A stretch of DNA of 50,174 nucleotides, taken from assembly GCA_020025255.1 (NCBI GenBank), contig JAHHSK010000005.1, forward strand, positions 1 through 50,174, given 5' to 3'. Each line of letters starts with the position of its first letter. Within the stretch, counting starts at the first letter, position 1. The stretch comes from Ruthenibacterium sp. GTDB lineage: Bacteria > Bacillota > Clostridia > Oscillospirales > Ruminococcaceae. Shown here piece by piece: positions 41,352 through 49,007 of this stretch. The translations under genes were made by a program, and so were the position numbers. The notes under the pieces are model-generated. The model saw only the letters and a list, made by a program, of their open reading frames with translations. It had not been told where the DNA came from and did no database searches.

Positions 41352-41441
41352 CTTTCCCAATCCGAAAGCGTGCGGCAGCAATATATCGTTATCATATCAC
41401 GCGCAGAGCTTTCCTGCACTATAATTTTTGAAATTGACCCG

Positions 41442-41456
41442 CAAACGAATCGTTTG
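41442..41456. promoter_or_regulatory. Unassigned 15-bp palindrome (7-1-7)
   Basis: CAAACGA-A-TCGTTTG is a perfect dyad in the gap between addB and rubrerythrin, just after TTGACC on the plus strand and some 45 bases upstream of the extended -10 facing addB. It has the size of a dimeric repressor site. No cognate regulator is evident. Confidence 0.3.
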
Positions 41457-41597
41457 ATCTGCTGTAACCGATCCCTTCCTCGAAGCGACCCGGGCGAAAG
41501 CACCGTGGCGGCATCTTTGTTTCATCGGGCAGATTCCCGATCCCTGCCACTCCGCCGCTGTCTTTTGGCCGTGCGCCGCATCGGGATGCGCCTTACG

Positions 41598-41632
41598 AAA
41601 AAACGGCGGCAGAAAAATCTGCCGCCGTTTTT
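41598..41632 (-). terminator. Terminator of perR-rbr
   Basis: Perfect 15-bp arms, 41599-41613 and 41618-41632 (AAAAACGGCGGCAGA and its complement), with an AAAA loop, nine bases after the rubrerythrin stop. T run on the minus strand. Confidence 0.9.
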
Positions 41633-41640
41633 GCAAAAGC

Positions 41641-42180
41641 TTAATAGTTTTCCGCTTTCAGCTGGAAGTACGCTTTCGGGTGTGCACAAACCGGGCAAAC
41701 CTCCGGCGCATTTTTCCCGATCACGATATGTCCGCAGTTCGAGCACTGCCAGATCATATCCCCCTCGCGGGAAAACACCAGCCCGCCTTCTACATTGGCA
41801 AGCAGTTTACGATACCGTTCCTCGTGCTCTTTTTCGATCTTTCCCACTTCACGGAACAAAAAGGCAAGACGGATAAAGCCTTCTTCCTCTGCATCTTTTG
41901 CCATTTGATCGTACATATCCGTCCATTCGTAATTTTCGCCGTTTGCCGCATCCAAAAGATTTTCTGCCGTGCCGGGAATTGCATCATCGTGCAGCGCCTT
42001 GAACCACAATTCGGCATGTTCTTTTTCATTTGCTGCCGTTTCTTCAAAAATCTTTGCAATCTGTACATATCCGTCCTTACGCGCCTTTGATGCATAATAG
42101 GTGTACTTGTTGCGCGCCATGCTTTCTCCTGCAAACGCGGCCTGGAGGTTTTTTTCGGTTTTTGATCCTTTCAGTTCCAT
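41641..42180 (-). CDS. rbr: Rubrerythrin
   Basis: Non-haem diiron peroxidase that removes hydrogen peroxide in anaerobes. 179 residues: a ferritin-like four-helix part with two ExxH iron motifs (E52/H55 and E116/H119) and a C-terminal rubredoxin-like domain with an iron site C146, C149, C162, C165. GAAAAGGAGAAA-like sequence AAAAGGAG stands before the ATG. It lies 59 bases after perR with no promoter or terminator recognised between them, so PerR probably represses both and lifts on peroxide stress. Confidence 0.96.
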   Translation of the reverse strand: MELKGSKTEKNLQAAFAGESMARNKYTYYASKARKDGYVQIAKIFEETAANEKEHAELWFKALHDDAIPGTAENLLDAANGENYEWTDMYDQMAKDAEEEGFIRLAFLFREVGKIEKEHEERYRKLLANVEGGLVFSREGDMIWQCSNCGHIVIGKNAPEVCPVCAHPKAYFQLKAENY

Positions 42181-42239
42181 AAGCTTTTCTCCTTTTTATT
42201 ATAGATAGCGCTTTCAGCACAAAATGCGAAATCGTATTT

Positions 42240-42638
42240 TCACTTTTCTTCTGATTCTTTCTTTGCACATTCCGGACACAAACCGCAGAATACGATATCA
42301 TGTGTCACATTGCAGAACCCGGTGCTTTTTTCTACTTCCTCATCCAGCATTTTGGTTTCAAACGCAGGTGCGTCCGCAAAGCATCCGCACTTAGTACATA
42401 TTATATGACGGTGAATGCTCAATGTATGATCAAAACGATCCGCACCGCCCGGCATCTGGATGTGACGCAGCTTTCCATCCTCCGAAAGGCTGCTCAAATT
42501 CCGATAAACCGTTGCTTTGCTTACCGAAGGATGCATTTTTGCAACTTCTTCATATACTTCTTCTGCGGTCGGATGATTGGCAAGCCGGAACACTGCATCG
42601 ATTACCAGTTGCTTTTGAATCGTGTTTCGTTTTTCCAT
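42240..42638 (-). CDS. perR: PerR-type Fur-family peroxide-sensing repressor
   Basis: 132-residue metal-dependent repressor. The DNA-binding helix is in VSKATVYRNLSSL (about 39-51). Structural zinc ligands are C81, C84, C121 and C124. The regulatory site residues known from Bacillus PerR are all kept: H22, D70, H76, H78 and D89; the last is Asp, as in PerR, rather than the Glu usual in Fur. In PerR the two oxidisable histidines sense peroxide when iron is bound. The N-terminus is about 15 residues shorter than in Bacillus. An operator-like palindrome covers its -10 box, and rubrerythrin follows. Strong PerR call by residues and context. Confidence 0.9.
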   Translation of the reverse strand: MEKRNTIQKQLVIDAVFRLANHPTAEEVYEEVAKMHPSVSKATVYRNLSSLSEDGKLRHIQMPGGADRFDHTLSIHRHIICTKCGCFADAPAFETKMLDEEVEKSTGFCNVTHDIVFCGLCPECAKKESEEK

Positions 42639-42680
42639 ATACCTTCCCTCTCATTTGAATTCAGGCTGCCGCCTCTTTAT

Positions 42681-42713
42681 TGATATAATATATCATTAAA
42701 CATCAAATGTCAA
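42681..42713 (-). promoter_or_regulatory. perR-rbr promoter with PerR/Fur-type operator
   Basis: On the minus strand TTGACA (42708-42713), 17 bp and TATTAT (42685-42690). A perfect 7-1-7 palindrome TGATATA-A-TATATCA (42681-42695) overlies the -10 box. Fur-family boxes have this form (TGATAAT-N-ATTATCA; 11 of 14 positions agree by my comparison). Binding would block polymerase, giving self-repression. Confidence 0.75.
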
Positions 42714-42805
42714 GATGCCGGGAAGGTTTTTATTCTTTCGGGCGAAACCAAAATTACCCTGTCAAAGCCGCAGGCTTGGGCAGGGCAAAGGCACGCCAAG
42801 ATAGA

Positions 42806-43300
42806 TTATTCCGGTTTGGATGTTGTGTGAGTGGGACGAACCGTCGCTTTTTTGCCATTCTGGCGCAGCGTTGCACGAACGGTTTTCACTTCACCAAGGC
42901 TTTTATCCAGCTGTTCCTCGGTATGCTGCAGCATGTTTTCACAATAGGCCGTAACCGTATTGCGCATTTCGCGGCTGCGGTTTTGTGCCGATGTCAGCAT
43001 CTCGGTTGCCTTTTGCTGCGCTGCTTTTACGATCGTTTCCTGTGAAACCATAACGCGCGCACGATCTTCCGCACGTTTTACAATCAGGTCTGCCTCTTTT
43101 TTGGCTTTTTCGATAATGTTGTTTCGATCTTGTGCAATCGCTTTTGCCTGCCGGATCTCGCTCGGCATATTCAAGCGGATATCGTCCATGAGTTCGCGCA
43201 CTCGTTCCACATCCACCATACGCTTGCCGCCCGTGAAAGGCAGGTTGAATGCATCTTCCAGCAATTCGTCCATACTATCCAGCAATTCATCGATGTTCAT
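42806..43300 (-). CDS. Coiled-coil protein of unknown function (coaD neighbour)
   Basis: 164-residue, largely helical, charged protein without membrane segment. It begins MNIDELLDSMDELLEDAF; the stretch from about 30 to 140 reads as coiled coil (EIRQAKAIAQDRNNIIEKAK, then KEADLIVKRAEDRARVMVSQ), resembling ATP-synthase b-subunit or DivIVA-like helices. Automatic annotation often calls such coaD-linked proteins ATPase, but no nucleotide-binding motif is visible. It begins five bases after coaD, whose end contains its ribosome site, so they are coupled. Function unknown. Confidence 0.65.
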   Translation of the reverse strand: MNIDELLDSMDELLEDAFNLPFTGGKRMVDVERVRELMDDIRLNMPSEIRQAKAIAQDRNNIIEKAKKEADLIVKRAEDRARVMVSQETIVKAAQQKATEMLTSAQNRSREMRNTVTAYCENMLQHTEEQLDKSLGEVKTVRATLRQNGKKATVRPTHTTSKPE

Positions 43301-43305
43301 AATGG

Positions 43306-43800
43306 TTACTCCTTTGTCTGCCCCTGTGTAAGGCGCTTTACGATATCTTCACAAATTCCGTCCGGCAGAAAGTCACTGACATCACCGCCGAAATATGCAA
43401 CCTGCCGCACCATACTGGAAGAAAGGTACATATATTTCGGTTCCGTGATGACAAACATCGTTTCCAGCTCCGGATTGAGCTTTTTATTGGTCAGTGCCTG
43501 CTGGAATTCAAATTCGAAATCCGTTACGGCACGCAAACCCTTAATAATGGTACAAGCCCCTGCATTATGCGCATATTCTGCCAAAAGACCCGAATAGCTG
43601 TCCACTTTCACATTCGGAAGATTCTTTGTTGCAATACGCAGGAAATCCGCCCGTTCCTGTGCGGTGAACGAGGGTGTCTTGTTCGGATTGATCATAACCA
43701 ATACGATCACGGTATCAAACAGCTTGGCGCTGCGCTCAATAATATCAAGATGTCCTTTTGTGACAGGATCAAAGCTGCCCGGACAAATGGCGATGCGCAT
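43306..43800 (-). CDS. coaD: Phosphopantetheine adenylyltransferase
   Basis: Penultimate step of coenzyme A synthesis: ATP plus 4'-phosphopantetheine gives dephospho-CoA. 164 residues from ATG at 43800 (MRIAICPGSFDPVTKGHLDI), with the HxGH-type motif TKGH, and YLSSSMVRQVAYFGGD (ISSTxVR-like) later. An in-frame start 14 codons earlier was rejected because AAGGGAG lies before the ATG at 43800. Between rsmD (38 bases) and the coiled-coil gene, a usual clostridial order. Confidence 0.96.
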   Translation of the reverse strand: MRIAICPGSFDPVTKGHLDIIERSAKLFDTVIVLVMINPNKTPSFTAQERADFLRIATKNLPNVKVDSYSGLLAEYAHNAGACTIIKGLRAVTDFEFEFQQALTNKKLNPELETMFVITEPKYMYLSSSMVRQVAYFGGDVSDFLPDGICEDIVKRLTQGQTKE

Positions 43801-43838
43801 AGCATGCGCTCCCTTCTTTTCAGTTTCCATTTGCAAAA

Positions 43839-44387
43839 TCAAAATTCCGCCTGCGCTTCGTAACGCGCCAGCGCGACCGTTCCGTAGCGATACTGCTTTT
43901 TCAGCCGCAGGGCACCACAGCTTTCGGGCAGATCGGCACCATATTCCGTTTCACACAGCACAATTCCGCCCGGTGCCGTCACTTGGGCGGCCGCCGGAAG
44001 GATCGCAGGCACAAGATCCTTCCGATACGGCGGATCCAGCAGGATCAAATCGAACCGCTGTGTACAGGAAGACAGATAGCCCTGTGCACTGCATTCCAAA
44101 ACCGAAGCCTGCTTCGTCAGCTGTGCCGCTTTGAGATTTTCTTTCACGATCCTGCACGCCTGTCTGTTTTCATCAATGAACACACAATGCTGTGCGCCGC
44201 GCGAAAGGGCTTCGATCCCCAGCTGACCGGAGCCTGCAAACAAATCAAGCACCCTTGCCCCTTCCAGCATAAACTGAACTGCACTGAACATGGCTTCTTT
44301 GACACGGTCCCCGGTCGGACGGGTTACCTCTTCTCCGGGCAGCGCTGCAAGCCTTGCACCACGTGCCGTACCGGAAATAACACGCAT
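43839..44387 (-). CDS. rsmD: 16S rRNA (guanine-966-N2) methyltransferase RsmD
   Basis: Methylates G966 of 16S rRNA. 182 residues from ATG at 44387 (MRVISGTARGARL), behind TAAGGAG; the frame is open 37 codons further up but without a site. The SAM motif is VLDLFAGSGQLGIEALSRGA and the catalytic motif LLDPPY. It lies between uvrC and coaD; rsmD-coaD pairing is conserved in many bacteria. Confidence 0.95.
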   Translation of the reverse strand: MRVISGTARGARLAALPGEEVTRPTGDRVKEAMFSAVQFMLEGARVLDLFAGSGQLGIEALSRGAQHCVFIDENRQACRIVKENLKAAQLTKQASVLECSAQGYLSSCTQRFDLILLDPPYRKDLVPAILPAAAQVTAPGGIVLCETEYGADLPESCGALRLKKQYRYGTVALARYEAQAEF

Positions 44388-44539
44388 ATTCCACTCCTTA
44401 AAGCCGAGCCCACTTTCCCCCGGCAGCTTTCTTGTTTCCTCCGCACGGTTTGGTGTACGGACAGAAATCTTTTTTTCATTATCGCTTTTTCCGGCCATTT
44501 TGTCAATGTCTGCCTTTTGCAGCGCCCCTGTGCCGCACC

Positions 44540-46396
44540 TTATTCCGGCACATCCTGTGCCGATCCCTGCGTGCCGGGATGAAAATGCTCATACACCGCC
44601 CGTGCCGCAGTTCGGGTTACGCCCTTTGCAGACGCAAGCTCTGCTTCGGATGCCTGCTTCACCGCCGAAACCGTTTTGAAATGCATCATAAGTGCGCGGC
44701 TTGTAGCAGGCCCTACCCCGCGGATCTCCTGCAGCGTGGACGAATACGCACGGCTTTTCTGCATCCTGCGGCGGTAATCGTTTGCCCAGCGATGGGTTTC
44801 ATCCTGAATGGCTGTGATAAACGCAAAAACGCCCTTATGCATCGCCAGTGTGATTTCCCGCCCCTGGGCATCGATCAGCCCGCGCGTGCGGTGCCGATCA
44901 TCCTTTACCATGCCAAACACCGGCACGTCGGCCAATGCGGTTCCCTTCAGCGTCTGCTTCACCACACTCACCTGCCCGCGCCCTCCATCGATCAGAAACA
45001 GATCCGGACGCTGCGCAAACTGCCCCTTTGCCCCCGCTTCATACTCCTGCGCGCGGCGCATCAGGGTTTCTGCCATAGATGCATAGTCGTCCGTACCGAC
45101 CACTGTTTTCATCTTGAAGCGCCGATACCCGGATTTTTTCGGCTTTCCGTTTTCAAACACGACCATTCCGGCAACGCTTGTTCCATCGCCCCAGTTGGAA
45201 ATATCATAGCTTTCGATCACCGCAGGCGGTGTGTTCAGCCCCAAAAGGGCCGCAAGTTCATCCAGCCTTTTTTCCTCCCGCGCATACCGGCCGCTTTCCC
45301 GTGCAAGACGTTCTGCTGCATTGGTGCGTGCCATTTCGATCAAATGTGCCGTATCCCCGCGCCGGGGCACATAAAGGCGCACTTTGGTTCCGCGTGTTTC
45401 ACTCAAAAGCTGTTCCAGCTCGGATGCATCGGACGGCAGCTCATCCACCGCAACCGTGCGCGGAATAAATTCATTATCCTCCAGATAATAACGCGGCAGG
45501 AATTCTTCACGCAGTGCGGGGATATCCTGTGTTTCGCGAAACAGGAATTCCCGCTTATCCACAAGCCGCCCTTCCCGAAAACGCAGGATCGCCGCGCACA
45601 CTGCGGATGCCGTGCCGGCAAACGCAATCACATCCTGCTCCTGCGTTTCGCTGCGCACGACCTTCTGCCCCCGGCTCACCTTTTCGATTGCTGCAATTTG
45701 ATCGCGAATCACAGCAGCGCGTTCAAAATCCAGACGTTCCGATGCCTGCTCCATACGCACCCGAAGCACCTTGAGCATTTCCGTCTGTCCCCGGCGGATC
45801 ATATGAACCGCGTTCTGCACGCATTCGTTATATTCCTGCTGCGAAATTTTGCCGCTGCACACCGCCATGCACAATCCGATATGGGCATTCAGGCACGGGC
45901 GCGCCTTTCCGATATCCTGCGGGAATTTTTTGGCACACCGCGGCAGCCGAAACACGTTGCAGGCTGTTTCCACCATTTCGCGCACCGCAAAGCTCGATGT
46001 AAACGGCCCGATATATTCCGCATTGTCATCCTCTTTTTGCAAGGCCGCCAAGACGCGCGGATAAGGTTCCTTTGTTATTTTCACATAGCTGTAGCCTTTA
46101 TCGTCTTTTAAAAGGATGTTATATTTTGGCTGATGCTGCTTGATCTGGCTGCATTCCAGCACAAGCGCTTCAAATTCGCTCTGCGTTACGATCACATCGA
46201 ACTCAAATGCGTTCTGGATCATTTTTGTTACTTTTGCATCGTGCGGAACGCCTTCTCGAAAATACTGTGACACCCGTATGCGCAGCCGCTTTGCCTTGCC
46301 CACATAGATAACCGTACCGGTTTCATCCCGGATGATATATACTCCCGGCAGAAGCGGCAGCATTTTCGCTTTTTCCCACAGTTCGTGTTTTGTCAT
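44540..46396 (-). CDS. uvrC: Excinuclease ABC subunit C
   Basis: Nuclease that makes both cuts in nucleotide-excision repair after UvrAB mark damage. 618 residues: GIY-YIG domain (LPGVYIIRDETGTVIYVGKA, 15-34), UVR helix pair near 200 (RMEQASERLDFERAAVIRDQ), RNase H-like domain (ESYDISNWGDG, FLIDGGRGQVSV) and tandem helix-hairpin-helix (IRGVGPATSRALM, and GVTRTAARAVYEHFH). AAGGAGCC precedes the ATG. uvrA and uvrB are not in the window. It follows the HPr gene after a strong terminator. Confidence 0.97.
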   Translation of the reverse strand: MTKHELWEKAKMLPLLPGVYIIRDETGTVIYVGKAKRLRIRVSQYFREGVPHDAKVTKMIQNAFEFDVIVTQSEFEALVLECSQIKQHQPKYNILLKDDKGYSYVKITKEPYPRVLAALQKEDDNAEYIGPFTSSFAVREMVETACNVFRLPRCAKKFPQDIGKARPCLNAHIGLCMAVCSGKISQQEYNECVQNAVHMIRRGQTEMLKVLRVRMEQASERLDFERAAVIRDQIAAIEKVSRGQKVVRSETQEQDVIAFAGTASAVCAAILRFREGRLVDKREFLFRETQDIPALREEFLPRYYLEDNEFIPRTVAVDELPSDASELEQLLSETRGTKVRLYVPRRGDTAHLIEMARTNAAERLARESGRYAREEKRLDELAALLGLNTPPAVIESYDISNWGDGTSVAGMVVFENGKPKKSGYRRFKMKTVVGTDDYASMAETLMRRAQEYEAGAKGQFAQRPDLFLIDGGRGQVSVVKQTLKGTALADVPVFGMVKDDRHRTRGLIDAQGREITLAMHKGVFAFITAIQDETHRWANDYRRRMQKSRAYSSTLQEIRGVGPATSRALMMHFKTVSAVKQASEAELASAKGVTRTAARAVYEHFHPGTQGSAQDVPE

Positions 46397-46453
46397 TCCC
46401 AGGCTCCTTCCGATTTTCGGGGCTTTGCAGGCGCTGCACAGCGCATAAAGGCT

Positions 46454-46486
46454 GAAAAAAATATGCGCCGCCCTATGGGCGGCGCA
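46454..46486 (-). terminator. Terminator of the HPr gene
   Basis: On the minus strand a perfect 10-bp GC-rich stem (TGCGCCGCCC with 46477-46486), 3-base loop, then A-T and seven T (complement of 46454-46461). Some read-through into uvrC is possible. Confidence 0.9.
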
Positions 46487-46503
46487 GTGTTACGCAAAGA
46501 AGC

Positions 46504-46767
46504 TTATTCGCTGAAGCCGGAATTCACCAGCTTGATCAGCCCTTCGACAGCTGCCTGCTCATCAGCACCGTCTGCAATGATGCGGATTGTCGTGCCGCCG
46601 ACAATGCCCAAAGACAAAACCCCCAGCAGGCTTTTTGCATTCACGCGGCGTTCTTCTTTTTCCACCCAGATCGAAGACTTGAATTCATTTGCTTTCTGAA
46701 TAAAGAAAGTTGCAGGACGTGCGTGCAGACCCACCTGATTTTCCACAGTAACTTCTTTCACAAACAT
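46504..46767 (-). CDS. HPr-family phosphocarrier protein
   Basis: 87-residue HPr-like protein. Both control sites are present: H15 (QVGLHARPAT), which receives phosphate from enzyme I in sugar uptake, and S46 (NAKSLLGVLSLG), the target of HPr kinase in Firmicute carbon repression. Because H15 is kept, it resembles true HPr more than Crh, which lacks the histidine. No ptsI, ptsK or sugar permease is nearby, so it stands as a single-gene unit with its own promoter and terminator. PTS transport versus purely regulatory use cannot be settled. Confidence 0.92.
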   Translation of the reverse strand: MFVKEVTVENQVGLHARPATFFIQKANEFKSSIWVEKEERRVNAKSLLGVLSLGIVGGTTIRIIADGADEQAAVEGLIKLVNSGFSE

Positions 46768-46838
46768 ACGAAACGCTCCTATTGTTTAATATTGCTTTTC
46801 ACACCAAATATGTTATTGACATTGGCTCTTGAACTTAT

Positions 46839-46866
46839 TCTATACCAATTGGACGAGTTTCGTCAA
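46839..46866 (-). promoter_or_regulatory. Promoter of the HPr gene
   Basis: On the minus strand TTGACG (46861-46866), 16 bp and TATAGA (46839-46844) with TGG ahead, an extended -10. About 70 bases before the HPr ATG. No cre-like operator recognised. Confidence 0.5.
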
Positions 46867-46959
46867 CAACCTTAGACGTTTTGCACAATTTTCTACAACA
46901 ATGCCACATTCCAGCATCATTTTTCCATTATGCTTTGGATAAATTAGCTAAATTGTTTT

Positions 46960-46978
46960 CAACTTGCTTAACAAGTTG
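46960..46978 (-). terminator. Stem-loop after trmD
   Basis: 7-bp arms CAACTTG (46960-46966) and CAAGTTG (46972-46978) around five bases, 21 bases after the trmD stop; no good T tract. The AT-rich remainder of the gap (46867-46959) shows no gene. Confidence 0.35.
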
Positions 46979-46999
46979 CACAAATCGCTTATTCATTCT

Positions 47000-47722
47000 T
47001 TATCTATTTTCGCCATTGACTTTTTGCATGTATCGCTCATACATATCCGGCCTTCGTTCTTTTGTGCGTTCCAGCGACTGGTCATGACGCCATTTTGCAA
47101 TATTTGCATGATGCCCGGAAAGCAGAATATCCGGCACACGGCGTCCGTTCCATTCTTCCGGACGGCTGTACTGGGGATATTCCAGCAATCCGCTGTAATG
47201 GCTTTCGTCCTGATACCCTTGCGGGCTGGAAAGGACTCCGGGGCAAAGACGGCACACGCTGTCTGCCACAACAAGTGCCGCCAGCTCTCCGCCTGTCAGC
47301 ACATAATCCCCAATGGAAATCTCCTCATCTGCCAGCTCTTCGATCACGCGCTCATCCATTCCTTCATAATGACCGCACACCAAAAGAAGGCTTTCTTTTT
47401 CCGCCAGCTGCCGGCACTTGTCTTCTGTCAGCGTTGTTCCGCCCGCCGTCATAAAAATAATATGCGGCCGTTCTTGTCCTGCTTGCCTGATTTGGCGGAT
47501 AATATCAATGCAGCAGTCGTGGATCGGCTGTGCCTGCATCACCATGCCCGGTCCCCCGCCGTACGGATAATCATCCACCTGTTTCTGGCGATTGGTTGTG
47601 TAATCCCGAATCTGGTGGCAGTGGATTTCGATATAGCCGCGCTGGCGGGCACGCCCGATGATGCTTTCGCTCATCACACGCTCACACAGTTCCGGAAAAA
47701 GCGTTGCGATATCAATCCTCAT
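47000..47722 (-). CDS. trmD: tRNA (guanine-37-N1) methyltransferase
   Basis: Knotted SPOUT enzyme that methylates G37 next to the anticodon and prevents frameshifting. 240 residues from ATG at 47722 (MRIDIATLFPELCERVMSES), with YGGGPGMVMQAQPI and DYVLTGGELAALVVADSVCRL typical. AAGGGGG lies eight bases before this ATG; an in-frame start six codons earlier lies upstream of that site. It overlaps rimM by 11 bases. The L19 gene rplS, normally next, is absent. Confidence 0.96.
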   Translation of the reverse strand: MRIDIATLFPELCERVMSESIIGRARQRGYIEIHCHQIRDYTTNRQKQVDDYPYGGGPGMVMQAQPIHDCCIDIIRQIRQAGQERPHIIFMTAGGTTLTEDKCRQLAEKESLLLVCGHYEGMDERVIEELADEEISIGDYVLTGGELAALVVADSVCRLCPGVLSSPQGYQDESHYSGLLEYPQYSRPEEWNGRRVPDILLSGHHANIAKWRHDQSLERTKERRPDMYERYMQKVNGENR

Positions 47723-48245
47723 CGTCATTTCCCCCTTCATTGGTGAACATGCCGGGAATGGGGCGAACCGTCACGATTCCCTCTTCCGGTGAAAGGCTGA
47801 TCAAAAATTCCGCAACCGCCGGGAACAGAAAGGTTTCTCCCGCTTCATTTTTCACCGTGTAGATATCCGCGGATGACGGGTGATCCACCGCGGTAACGAT
47901 CCCGTATTCCCTGCCGGTATCGGCATCCTGCACCTTGCACCCAAGGATATCCTGCACAAAAAAGCGCCCCTGCGGCAGCTGCACGTCGGCACGGTTGAAA
48001 TAGGCTGTTTTATGCAGATAGCTGCGGGCTTGCTCGATGCTGCCGACGTCTTTGAGCTTCACAAGGCACATTCCCTTATGAACCCGCACCGATTCCACAC
48101 GCGTTTCATGCGCACCAAGCTCCGAAAAATAAAGACGGGGCAGCCCCATTACAAATTCCGGGCTGTCGCACCAGGGGTACAGCTTCAGCTCCCCCATAAC
48201 TCCATGCGTTGTTACAAATTCTCCCACTTCAATAAATTGTTTCAT
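47712..48245 (-). CDS. rimM: 16S rRNA processing protein RimM
   Basis: 30S maturation factor that binds S19. 177 residues: N-domain (VGEFVTTHGVMGELKLYPWC) and C-terminal PRC barrel (FFVQDILGCKVQDADTGREY, then VDHPSSADIYTV). GGAGGAG lies before the ATG. It overlaps trmD, but the S16 gene rpsP and KH-protein gene that commonly precede rimM are missing. Confidence 0.96.
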   Translation of the reverse strand: MKQFIEVGEFVTTHGVMGELKLYPWCDSPEFVMGLPRLYFSELGAHETRVESVRVHKGMCLVKLKDVGSIEQARSYLHKTAYFNRADVQLPQGRFFVQDILGCKVQDADTGREYGIVTAVDHPSSADIYTVKNEAGETFLFPAVAEFLISLSPEEGIVTVRPIPGMFTNEGGNDDED

Positions 48246-48293
48246 CCCTGCTCCTCCGGTTTTCTCGCTTCAAAATGGATCTTTTTTACCATT

Positions 48294-48322
48294 ATCATAA
48301 CATTCCTGCCGGCTCACGGCAA
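48294..48322 (-). promoter_or_regulatory. Candidate promoter of rimM-trmD
   Basis: On the minus strand TTGCCG (48317-48322), 17 bp and TATGAT (48294-48299), 49 bases before the rimM ATG. Confidence 0.4.
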
Positions 48323-48556
48323 TGCACCCTGCCACCGCTTTGCTGTGATTCAGGAAAACAGCACCGGATCAGCCGTGTTTGCCGTTTGCGCCCCGGCTTA
48401 TGCGTTCGGCTCTGATTTCCAATCACTTTTCAGCCTGCAAAAGGGAAGCTTCCAGAAAGCCGATATGCTGATGCTTGCTTTCCGCGGCATCCCGCTGTTT
48501 TCTTTGCGCGCAAACGCACAAGGGCACAGGGTTTAGACATCGGCTGTTTCCTTTTC
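48323..48556. other. Spacer with a coding-like but unassigned frame
   Basis: On the plus strand the frame from GTG 48345 to TAG 48536 reads as a 63-residue peptide (SAVFAVCAPAYAFGSDFQSL, QKGSFQKADMLMLAFRG) whose codons look like those of neighbouring genes. It lacks a ribosome site and promoter, and I recognise no family. It may be a remnant or a dispersed repeat. No RNA gene was seen. Confidence 0.3.
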
Positions 48557-48592
48557 AAAAATCGAGCCGGAAGCTTATGCCTCCGGCTCGAT
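48557..48592 (-). terminator. Terminator of the small membrane protein gene
   Basis: On the minus strand a 14-bp stem with one G-U pair (48561-48574 with 48579-48592), a four-base loop, followed by T tract (complement of 48557-48560). Confidence 0.8.
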
Positions 48593-48617
48593 GCTGCATG
48601 TGAAGGATTTCCGACTT

Positions 48618-48755
48618 TCAGCGAATTTTAGGCTTCACCGGCTTTTTGGCCAGCAGCATGCCGACCGCGCTGAACACGATCGAAGTTACGGACACAACCG
48701 CCCCTACAATGCCAAGAATCAATCCGACAATCCGAAATGCACTGCCTCGTTTCAT
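48618..48755 (-). CDS. Small membrane protein, 45 residues
   Basis: Peptide starting MKRGSAFRIVG with one long hydrophobic segment (about 8-36, rich in glycine, valine and isoleucine) and a basic tail AKKPVKPKIR. A good ribosome site (AAAGGAGTTG, eight bases before the ATG), a promoter and a terminator make it a credible independent gene. A longer frame to 48842 lies upstream of the ribosome site and was rejected. No family recognised; a single-pass or hairpin membrane peptide. No toxin-antitoxin partner is evident. Confidence 0.7.
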   Translation of the reverse strand: MKRGSAFRIVGLILGIVGAVVSVTSIVFSAVGMLLAKKPVKPKIR

Positions 48756-48813
48756 GTGTGTCAACTCCTTTATTTTACAAAGCGGAACCGCAAAATCGTC
48801 CCTCTTATGTTTC

Positions 48814-48842
48814 AGTATACTATATTTTCTCATCCGTTGCAA
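48814..48842 (-). promoter_or_regulatory. Promoter of the small membrane protein gene
   Basis: On the minus strand TTGCAA (48837-48842), 17 bp and TATACT (48814-48819), 58 bases before the ATG. Confidence 0.55.
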
Positions 48843-48945
48843 GAAAATCCCGTGCTTTCTTTCCTTTTGACGTAAAACGTTTCGTTATTTTGTACATTAT
48901 TTTATATATTTTAATTGTTTTTTCATTTATTTTCGCATCACCTTG

Positions 48946-48954
48946 TGCTATAAT
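48946..48954 (+). promoter_or_regulatory. Extended -10 promoter of the cytidylate-kinase-like gene
   Basis: TGCTATAAT is a perfect extended -10 element; the -35 region is only T-rich (TTTATT). It lies 53 bases before the ATG at 49008. An AT-rich stretch lies just upstream. Confidence 0.55.
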
Positions 48955-49007
48955 ACAGATAGAATCCTTAGTAATCGATTTTTCCACTTTGAAAGGGGAT
49001 GTATTGT

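Noticed and set aside
41260..41597. Possible small structured RNA (such as SRP RNA) in the addB-rbr gap
   Set aside because: No conserved SRP tetraloop region or other recognisable RNA core was found on either strand.
42757..42785. Imperfect hairpin after the coiled-coil gene
   Set aside because: Several mismatches and no proper T run; too weak to list as a terminator.
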